36,197 bases of DNA from the NCBI GenBank assembly GCA_012511975.1, contig JAAZEZ010000061.1, forward strand, positions 1 through 36,197. The letters run 5' to 3'. The notes under the pieces were generated by a model. The model saw only the letters and a list, made by a program, of their open reading frames with translations, ran no database searches and was not told the origin of the DNA. Positions 27,848-36,197 of the stretch are shown here, one piece after another; position 1 is the stretch's first letter, and the number at the start of each line of letters is the position of its first letter. Source of the DNA: Bacteroidales bacterium (GTDB taxonomy: Bacteria > Bacteroidota > Bacteroidia > Bacteroidales > UBA932). A program made the position numbers and the translations under genes.

Positions 27848-29656
27848 ATGGAAGTGAGGGATAAAATAGAATTTCTTCCGCAAAACCCCGGTGTTTACAG
27901 ATATCTTGATTCGGAGGGGACGATAATATATGTAGGTAAGGCAAAGAACCTGAAGAAAAGAGTTTCTCAATATTTCGGACCGCCTGAATCCCTCGATCGC
28001 AAGACTAGAGTTATGGTCTCGAAAATCGCAGATCTGGAGTATACCGTAGTTGGAAGCGAACAGGATGCGCTTTTACTGGAAAATTTGCTTATCAAGGAGT
28101 TTCAGCCGAAATACAACATTCTCCTGAAGGATGGAAAAACCTATCCGTGGATATGCATTCGCAACGAACCTTTCCCGAGAATAATCACCACCAGAAGATA
28201 TGTTAAGGATGGATCTCTCTATTTCGGGCCCTACAGTTCGGCTTATCACGCAAACCAGTTGATCCTGCTAATTTCCGGACTCTACAAACTACGCGATTGC
28301 AAGCTTTCGCTTACTCCCGAAATAATCTCCGCCGGCAAATATCGTCCCTGTCTCAACCATCATATAGGTAAATGTGCCGCCCCTTGTGTGGGATTGATGA
28401 AAGAGGAGGAGTACAACCGTCAGATTGAGGGTATCGCTTCCTTGCTAAAAGGTGATTTTTCTTCCTTAAAGCGCGAATTTAAAGAGAAAATGAGTCTTCA
28501 TTCGCAACGTTTGGAGTTTGAGAAGGCACAGGAGTATAAGGAAAAATTGGAGTTGCTTGAGCAGTACTATAGCAAATCTGTGATAGTGGGCTTTGGTGGA
28601 AAGGACATAGATGCCGTCTCGTTTGTCGAAGAGGGGAATGACGTCTTTTCCAATTTTATACGCGTAAGGCAGGGTGCAATTGTACATTCCTTCAACATGG
28701 AGCTTAAGGTGCGTATTGAACAAAGCAGGGAGGAGATTCTGAGCGAAATTATAGCAGAAATAATCTCCAGATTCGGTGAACTCTCCTCCGAGGTGCTGGT
28801 ACCTTTTTTACCTGACCAGGAATTTGAGGGGAAGAATATCCATATTCCCGTTAGAGGTGACAAAAAGTCATTGCTGGAGCTCAGTCGTAAAAATGCCGCC
28901 CAGATGAAGATAAACCGCCTAAAACAGGAGGAGGCGCTCCGGCCCGATGAGCATCGTGAACGTATAGTCGCCAATCTTAAAAAGGATCTGAGTCTGGATA
29001 AGCTCCCTGTCCATATCGAATGCTTCGACAACTCCAATATTCAGGGTACGGATCCCGTTGCAGCATGTGTGGTCTTCAGAGATGGCGTTCCAAGCAAAAA
29101 GGAGTATCGTCATTTCAATATCAAGAGCGTGGTTGGGACAAATGACTATGCATCGATGAAAGAAGTGGTCAACCGTCGCTATTCGCGTATGATTGCCGAA
29201 GGAGAATCTTTGCCACAGCTGGTAATTATCGACGGAGGACGCGGACAGGTCAACTTCGCCTATGAGGCACTGGAAGAACTTGGTATCCCAGGTGAAGTAG
29301 CGCTGGCAGGAATTGCCGAAAGGCTTGAGGAAATTATAATTCCCGGAGATCCCACACCGCTCTGGCTCGATAAAAATTCTACATCCCTGCGTTTACTGAT
29401 GCAAATTCGTGACGAAGCGCACAGATTTGGCCTGACCCATCATAGGGGCAGACGTAGCAAACGGCAGATCCGCAGTGAACTTTCACAAATAAAAGGGGTG
29501 GGAGAGGTCACACAGACCAAACTTTTAAAACACTTCAAAAGCGTAACGCGCATTCGTCAGGCATCATTCGAAGAGCTCAGAGAGTGTGTCGGACCTCATC
29601 TGGCAAAGGTCATTTCCGATTACTTTCACTCTTCTCAAGACGATTCCACTGAATGA
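27848..29656 (+). CDS. uvrC: Excinuclease ABC subunit C
   Basis: GIY-YIG: NPGVYRYLDSEGTIIYVGKAKNLKKRVSQYF; C-terminal IECFDNSNIQGTDPVAACVVFRDG, SQIKGVGEVTQTKLLKHF. ORF-track start at 27689 is too far upstream. Confidence 0.96.
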   Translation: MEVRDKIEFLPQNPGVYRYLDSEGTIIYVGKAKNLKKRVSQYFGPPESLDRKTRVMVSKIADLEYTVVGSEQDALLLENLLIKEFQPKYNILLKDGKTYPWICIRNEPFPRIITTRRYVKDGSLYFGPYSSAYHANQLILLISGLYKLRDCKLSLTPEIISAGKYRPCLNHHIGKCAAPCVGLMKEEEYNRQIEGIASLLKGDFSSLKREFKEKMSLHSQRLEFEKAQEYKEKLELLEQYYSKSVIVGFGGKDIDAVSFVEEGNDVFSNFIRVRQGAIVHSFNMELKVRIEQSREEILSEIIAEIISRFGELSSEVLVPFLPDQEFEGKNIHIPVRGDKKSLLELSRKNAAQMKINRLKQEEALRPDEHRERIVANLKKDLSLDKLPVHIECFDNSNIQGTDPVAACVVFRDGVPSKKEYRHFNIKSVVGTNDYASMKEVVNRRYSRMIAEGESLPQLVIIDGGRGQVNFAYEALEELGIPGEVALAGIAERLEEIIIPGDPTPLWLDKNSTSLRLLMQIRDEAHRFGLTHHRGRRSKRQIRSELSQIKGVGEVTQTKLLKHFKSVTRIRQASFEELRECVGPHLAKVISDYFHSSQDDSTE

Positions 29657-30308
29657 GGCCATAGATGGCATTTGCCGTGAAAAAGAGAAACATTATGAGC
29701 ATCATCGCAGCATGTTCTCCTCCACGAATGGTCTCAACAAGCCATTTTACGCTTTGAATCACGTCAAGCACAAGCCAGATATACCACTGTTCAACATAGG
29801 CCTTTACCATCATATACATCGCTATGATTGAGGCTACGGTAGTAGCGGAATCGGCCCACGGCTGAGCATCTCCGATGACCGGCAGAGCAAGTATCCATGC
29901 AAACAACGGAACAAGTACTGCTGCGATTGCAATAAGCAGGGCAGCACTCTTCATAGTGAGGCGCCTGGTTATCACCGCTCCACTCTCTTTATTTTGGTTT
30001 TTCTTCCAGTTGGCCCATCCAACAAACTGCATTGGCAGATAATAGAGCAGATATATGGCAGAATCGGCGTAGAGTTTTGTGGAAAATGCCACATAGATGT
30101 AGAGCGCATTGTATATGATACCGAAAAAGTAATTTATCAGATTGCCTTTGGCGCAGAGCACCAAATTTATGATGCCCGTAATGTTGATTATAAGCCCCAG
30201 CCAATCGAAACGTTCCGCAAATGCAGAGGTTATGATGCTCGTGATCGTGACTCCCAATATCAGGAACCAGTCAAACCAGTGTAATTTAAGTGCGGAAGTC
30301 TTATTCAT
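29610..30308 (-). CDS. pnuC: Nicotinamide mononucleotide transporter PnuC
   Basis: GNLINYFFGIIYNALYIYVAFSTKLYADSAIYLLYYLPMQFVGWANWKKN and WLVLDVIQSVKWL match PnuC topology and motifs. Confidence 0.9.
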   Translation of the reverse strand: MNKTSALKLHWFDWFLILGVTITSIITSAFAERFDWLGLIINITGIINLVLCAKGNLINYFFGIIYNALYIYVAFSTKLYADSAIYLLYYLPMQFVGWANWKKNQNKESGAVITRRLTMKSAALLIAIAAVLVPLFAWILALPVIGDAQPWADSATTVASIIAMYMMVKAYVEQWYIWLVLDVIQSVKWLVETIRGGEHAAMMLIMFLFFTANAIYGLIQWNRLEKSESNRK

Positions 30309-30319
30309 TCAATAAAATT

Positions 30320-33300
30320 TTAAAACAGGCCTGTGCTGAAGAGTGCATTCCAATAATTAGTACCTAAACTTGTTCTTGCATAGCGAAATCCAAATGAAAG
30401 TTCACTTCCGATACGCAGGAGGTGGGCATTGACAAGAACATCCACTCCGTATGAGTAGAGATATTTTTGGTCGATAGGTTTAATAATTCCGTTTTGAGGA
30501 TACCAGGAAGATCTGTTAATGGCGAAGTCGCCAAAAGGAATTATCTGAAGGCGCTTAAGATAGTAGAGCCAGGGCCAGGTGACATCACCGAGATAGATCG
30601 GGATTGCATAATCTGCGGTGAATTTAGCATAATCCATCAGCACGATGTTGTCGAAACCTCTCGGCATTGAAGCCAAATTGGGGAGATATCCGAATGCTCT
30701 CTTATTGAATTGCTTTTGATATGCGGCTGAGAGTTTAATTCCCTGATTGTTCAGAATGCCCGGCAGATAACCGTAAGTATAGAAGTATGCAATATTGCCT
30801 GAGGAGTTGTGAGGTCCATGAGAATATGCTCCACTGACTTGGACGCCGAAACCCCATTTGGGGAAGAGACGACTCTTTGGGTTGGGGAGCGTCTTATAGT
30901 AACGCACTCCGTAGGTCAGACTTTGGCGATAGATGCCTTTATGTCCGAAAAGGGAGTATTTATCGTTACTGAAATCATATCTCAACTGGGGTATCAAACC
31001 GCTGTTCCAGCCCGATTTACTGAGATTGAGGGGGACATAAGTTCTCAATGAAACATCCCAGGAGGGGATGTCTGTTGTGTCAATGGTGTGTCTTATCGGA
31101 TATACCTCTCCGGGCATTACTCCCGGATGAGCCGGTAAAATAGTCTGATGGTGGTGTACCTCTTCAATTGTGGTGTTAGTGCGATGTCTGTCGTTGTAAT
31201 CTACTGCTATTTCCAATACAGGATAGAGTCCTGAATAATTGAAATTGAGGTGTCCGGAGTGGAATCCTTTGTGGTATGAATATCCGAGCTGCATAGTGGC
31301 AGTGCTCAGATCGTTTTGGGAAATAACCGTAGCACCGACTGATACCAACTGATAGAAATGTTCGTAGCTCATATTCATAATCCTGTTGATATTAGCATAG
31401 AAAGGAGCCCAGGAGTGAATTCTAAGCAGGTGTGGCAGTTTTTTATAATTTTTTGCAGGGAGGGAATCTATCCTTGCCTTGAGAGCTGCATCTTCCTCTT
31501 CGGAAAGAGGTTCGGTATTGAGTCTTGCCTGGCGTGAGAGATGTTCGGAAATATTATTTATAAAGGGTTTACCAAAATCTGCCACTCTCCAGTCCAGTGA
31601 ATCCAGCGGAGCCGATACGGGTTGGTAACCTTTGAGTCCGAAATCGGCCCAGTAGAGGCGTCCGGAATTATTGTCAATATGTGGATATTTGGCCCCGAAA
31701 CGCGAGTTAGTGAGTTTGCGCATCAGTTTAAGGTCGGGGTTGTAGATATAGCTATTGACAAGGCCGTCCAGATCGGATGTAAAACAGAGACTGTTGCCGC
31801 TGACAGTCAGATCCTGAATGTATCTATGCTGGTCGGGGATTTCGTTGTGCCATACTCCGTTGTCTGAGGAGATCCCCGTCCAGTATATTCCCATTCCGGA
31901 TTCGGTTATAATCAATGCGTACAGCGAGTCGCCGATCTGTGCTATTTCGGTAATCTGACCTCCGGGCGGTGCCGGGATTCTCTTTATCACAAAACCCTCT
32001 TTTTTGTCTATCTGCACCAGTTGGGATCCCCCTCCAATGGGATATTCTACCACGAAAAGGGATTGCCCGTCAGCAGAAAGTGCAGGGTTGAAATATTTGG
32101 TGCGGGAGGTTATATCTCTGATTTCTTTGCTATTGAGGTCATAGCTGCGTATAATGGAGAAATTTTGCAGTTCCCAACGCAGGTCAGGTATCGTTTCAGC
32201 CCATATAAGGGTGCTATCCCCATCAGATATAATATTACTGGTGGTGGGTGCAAAGGGTCTTATCCTACGTTCTTTTCCGAGAGTGTCTATTGTTACAAGC
32301 ATCCTGGAGTCGTGGTACCCGCTTTTAGTAGCAATAATGCCCTTTTCAGTCGGAAGAATGTCGGTATAACCGGTGTATATACGGGGCTCTTTAGCCAGCA
32401 AAGGCTCCGCTATGTGATAGGGTCCTCTGCTGAGATAATCCTTCTGCCACAGATCACTCATGAATGAGACTGCCAAACGCCAGTGTCTTCTAGGTGTGCG
32501 TCCCGTGGCCCTGATAAAGCTGGTATTCCATACGCCGAAGAAATCCCACCATCTTTTTACCTGTATTGACATTGCATCACCGGTAGCATAATAGTTACCG
32601 GATGCATATCTCATCATACTTGTCAGCATATAGCCGAAAGCATATTTGTTGGGAGCAAAATGCCGATATGAACCATACCTCCAATGGTAATATGAACGGA
32701 TATCATCTTGTAGAAATGCTGTTCTGTAGTACATCAGAAATTCCCCGCTTCTACCGCGGCCGGCGTTGGAAAAGTCGCTCTCGTTTAGGACTGCATCTCC
32801 TTCCAGAAGCCACACAGAAGGGTAAAATCCTATGCCCAGTGCCAGCGACTGCTCTCCAAAGAGTATGTTGAAAAAACTGAACACCCCCTTTGTGTAGTGC
32901 TGCATCTGTCCGAGGTGTCGCCCTTCGTGGAGAGCCAGTTGTGTCTCCCAGTTTTGGGCATATCCTCCGGTTGCCGGCGGCGAGGTGAATATTTCCATTC
33001 GCCTTGGAGCCCACACTACGGTAGCATTGCTTGTAGTGGTATAAGGGTGAAGGATTATGGGCATTTTAGGTGACTCTATCCTGAGTCCGGCAAGGTTGGT
33101 GTGCCGGTGTTTCTCAAAAAGATAGAGATACCTTCTTGCCAGGGAGTCGGTCTGTTGCGGATATATGATTTTGTATGTATCTCCCCGTATGATTGACCAC
33201 TTTGCATTAGCGGGGTCGTTGCCGAGTGTGTAATACTGCGCCGCTGCCCGATTCTGTGACAACAGAAGGGCTGTGAAGAGTATTAACGGGAAGGCTAAAC

Positions 33301-33325
33301 GGCCAACAGGAGATATAACTTTCAT
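30320..33325 (-). CDS. Outer-membrane protein with N-terminal HExxH (gluzincin-like) region, propeller-like middle and C-terminal beta-barrel
   Basis: Signal peptide; QLALHEGRHLGQMQ and WLLEGDAVLNE; repeated propeller-like segments; C-terminal beta-rich region ending in Phe. Confidence 0.7.
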   Translation of the reverse strand: MKVISPVGRLAFPLILFTALLLSQNRAAAQYYTLGNDPANAKWSIIRGDTYKIIYPQQTDSLARRYLYLFEKHRHTNLAGLRIESPKMPIILHPYTTTSNATVVWAPRRMEIFTSPPATGGYAQNWETQLALHEGRHLGQMQHYTKGVFSFFNILFGEQSLALGIGFYPSVWLLEGDAVLNESDFSNAGRGRSGEFLMYYRTAFLQDDIRSYYHWRYGSYRHFAPNKYAFGYMLTSMMRYASGNYYATGDAMSIQVKRWWDFFGVWNTSFIRATGRTPRRHWRLAVSFMSDLWQKDYLSRGPYHIAEPLLAKEPRIYTGYTDILPTEKGIIATKSGYHDSRMLVTIDTLGKERRIRPFAPTTSNIISDGDSTLIWAETIPDLRWELQNFSIIRSYDLNSKEIRDITSRTKYFNPALSADGQSLFVVEYPIGGGSQLVQIDKKEGFVIKRIPAPPGGQITEIAQIGDSLYALIITESGMGIYWTGISSDNGVWHNEIPDQHRYIQDLTVSGNSLCFTSDLDGLVNSYIYNPDLKLMRKLTNSRFGAKYPHIDNNSGRLYWADFGLKGYQPVSAPLDSLDWRVADFGKPFINNISEHLSRQARLNTEPLSEEEDAALKARIDSLPAKNYKKLPHLLRIHSWAPFYANINRIMNMSYEHFYQLVSVGATVISQNDLSTATMQLGYSYHKGFHSGHLNFNYSGLYPVLEIAVDYNDRHRTNTTIEEVHHHQTILPAHPGVMPGEVYPIRHTIDTTDIPSWDVSLRTYVPLNLSKSGWNSGLIPQLRYDFSNDKYSLFGHKGIYRQSLTYGVRYYKTLPNPKSRLFPKWGFGVQVSGAYSHGPHNSSGNIAYFYTYGYLPGILNNQGIKLSAAYQKQFNKRAFGYLPNLASMPRGFDNIVLMDYAKFTADYAIPIYLGDVTWPWLYYLKRLQIIPFGDFAINRSSWYPQNGIIKPIDQKYLYSYGVDVLVNAHLLRIGSELSFGFRYARTSLGTNYWNALFSTGLF

Positions 33326-33338
33326 AAAAAAAGGGGCT

Positions 33339-33346
33339 CAAAGATA
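33339..33346 (-). promoter_or_regulatory. Bacteroidetes -7 element TATCTTTG upstream of the outer-membrane protein gene
   Basis: CAAAGATA on + strand, 13 nt upstream of ATG. Confidence 0.5.
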
Positions 33347-33376
33347 GCACTTTTGCGACAAATAGATGCAAAAGCT

Positions 33377-34342
33377 TTACCAGCCGACATTCTTCTGAAG
33401 CCAGGGGATGATTTTTTCAGGCGGGGCATCCTTGAAAATAACTTTCTTCTCTTTGTCAAGCAGATAGAGTGAAGGTATTGCGCGGATATTGTAAATGGTC
33501 TGCATATTCAGTACCAAATCCTGGTCATATCCGTTAATCCAGTTTTCAGGATAGTTCGACTGGTAGTCGTACCATTCGGCCAAGTCTGCATCCGGATATA
33601 TATTGAGTACAGCAACTCTCTTCTGCTCTATAAGTTGCGATATTTCAGGCAAACCGGCGAGAGCATCGATTATCTCCTTGCAGTTTTGACACTCCGGGTT
33701 GCTGAAAAAGAGCAGCACATATTCGGCTTTTACCTGGTGCAAGGTGCCTGTCCGGCCATTCTTTAGGGTATATTTGAAATCTGCCGCCTTTGTGCCGATG
33801 CGGTTATAAGAGCATAAGCGGTGCAAATGGCTATAGTGCATTTTTTCTTCGTCGGTAGTAAAAGGCGACTCCTTGAGATGAGCCAGTACGGGGAGAAATA
33901 TCTCTTCGTTTCTGTAGGGAGAATTGGGGTCGTAAAGATATTTCTCAGAAAGCTCGGTGATGGTTTCCCACACTTTGCTTTCCGGATGGGAGAGTTTGTG
34001 TCTGGATGCGCGGGCAAGCATAGTATCCTGAGCAGCATTCATTACAGGGAGGGTCACATTATCCAGCGCCGTGAGATATATAGCAAAAGCCTCTTCGAAA
34101 TCGTCGTGAGTGACTCCCATCACCAAAGTGGTATCTTTGGAATATTCGACCCCCGGAGCGTACAACTTATCCCAGAAATGAAGGGAGATATATTGGAAAG
34201 CCTGCTGCATGTTGCTGCTGAGCATTGCGGGTACCTGAGGAGTGGGAAATGGTCTGGCCGGTAAATCAGTGGTGTTCTTACAGGCAGTAAGCAGTAATAC
34301 TGATGCAAGTAGAAGAGATATCAGTGATTGTTTTGTCATCAT
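33377..34342 (-). CDS. Thioredoxin-like lipoprotein (DUF5106/TlpA-like)
   Basis: Lipobox LLLTAC, FSNPECQNCKEIIDAL (CxxC), YNIRAIPSLYLLDKEKKVIFKDA. Confidence 0.85.
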   Translation of the reverse strand: MMTKQSLISLLLASVLLLTACKNTTDLPARPFPTPQVPAMLSSNMQQAFQYISLHFWDKLYAPGVEYSKDTTLVMGVTHDDFEEAFAIYLTALDNVTLPVMNAAQDTMLARASRHKLSHPESKVWETITELSEKYLYDPNSPYRNEEIFLPVLAHLKESPFTTDEEKMHYSHLHRLCSYNRIGTKAADFKYTLKNGRTGTLHQVKAEYVLLFFSNPECQNCKEIIDALAGLPEISQLIEQKRVAVLNIYPDADLAEWYDYQSNYPENWINGYDQDLVLNMQTIYNIRAIPSLYLLDKEKKVIFKDAPPEKIIPWLQKNVGW

Positions 34343-34357
34343 GGATCAATTTTTTTG

Positions 34358-34365
34358 CAAATGTA
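34358..34365 (-). promoter_or_regulatory. Bacteroidetes -7 element TACATTTG upstream of the thioredoxin-like gene
   Basis: CAAATGTA on + strand, 15 nt upstream of ATG. Confidence 0.55.
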
Positions 34366-34402
34366 AAGAAAATACTGTGACAAATTGGCAGAAATATGCC
34401 GG

Positions 34403-34418
34403 TGGCATTTATTTTGCC
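34403..34418 (+). promoter_or_regulatory. Candidate sigma54-like -24/-12 element upstream of groES (TGGCATTTATTTTGCC)
   Basis: GG-N10-GC spacing with TGGCA and TTGC boxes; 42 nt upstream of groES ATG. Confidence 0.4.
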
Positions 34419-34460
34419 GAAATTAAAGCACAAGATTTAAAAAACTAAACATTTCATATT

Positions 34461-34733
34461 ATGAAGATTAAACCATTGGCAGACAGAGTTCTGATTGAAC
34501 CTAAAGAGGCGGAAACAAAGACCGCAGGCGGATTGTTCATTCCGGACACCGCAAAAGAAAAACCCCAGCAGGGTGTTGTAGTAGCCGTAGGTAACGGCAA
34601 AAAAGATGAACCTATGGAGCTTACCGTAGGCGATACCGTATTGTACGGCAAATATGCCGGCACCGAAATCAGTGTTGACGGTAAAGATTATCTCATAATG
34701 CGTCAGTCAGACGTAGTCGCAGTACTTAAATAA
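34461..34733 (+). CDS. groES: Co-chaperonin GroES
   Basis: [73 protein letters not shown]. Confidence 0.98.
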   Translation: MKIKPLADRVLIEPKEAETKTAGGLFIPDTAKEKPQQGVVVAVGNGKKDEPMELTVGDTVLYGKYAGTEISVDGKDYLIMRQSDVVAVLK

Positions 34734-34737
34734 TTAA

Positions 34738-36197
<1,460 letters not shown>

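Noticed and set aside
33350-33374. CTTTTGC-N11-GCAAAAG inverted repeat upstream of the outer-membrane protein gene
   Set aside because: Short AT-rich arms with no T tract, overlapping a promoter region; could easily be chance.

Overview
This 36.2-kb window looks like a chromosomal segment from a Bacteroidetes (Bacteroidales-like) bacterium. Evidence for the lineage: recurrent TAnnTTTG promoter motifs, weak Shine-Dalgarno usage, a fused SecDF, and DUF2723, DUF4271 and DUF5106-like proteins. Most genes are housekeeping. In order they are ybeY, mnmG, a GNAT and a long-chain acyl-CoA synthetase, gcvH, ruvA, sufS-sufE-DUF59-folK-glyS, tRNA-Ser(GCU), tRNA-Pro(UGG), two Cys-rich lipoproteins, floA-nfeD, a PD40/SPOR-like protein, secDF, tryptophanase, a DUF2723 protein, a YciH/SUI1-DUF4271-hemD-rnpA-yidD cluster, a PlsC+GNAT fusion (OlsF-like), uvrC, pnuC, a large outer-membrane protein with an HExxH motif, a thioredoxin-like lipoprotein, groES and a groEL cut off by the window end. 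I saw no CRISPR array, transposon, prophage or classical defence system. The most interesting signal is a pair of parS-like centromere palindromes (GTTCCACGTGGAAC). One lies inside the mnmG coding sequence. The other forms the core of what looks like a Rho-independent terminator for the convergent operon. Other points worth checking are the OlsF-like fusion, the predicted peptidase/propeller/barrel protein, a sigma54-like site upstream of groES, an 18-bp tandem duplication of a start-codon region, and the cysteine-rich lipoprotein pair. All calls are by eye from motifs; no searches were run.
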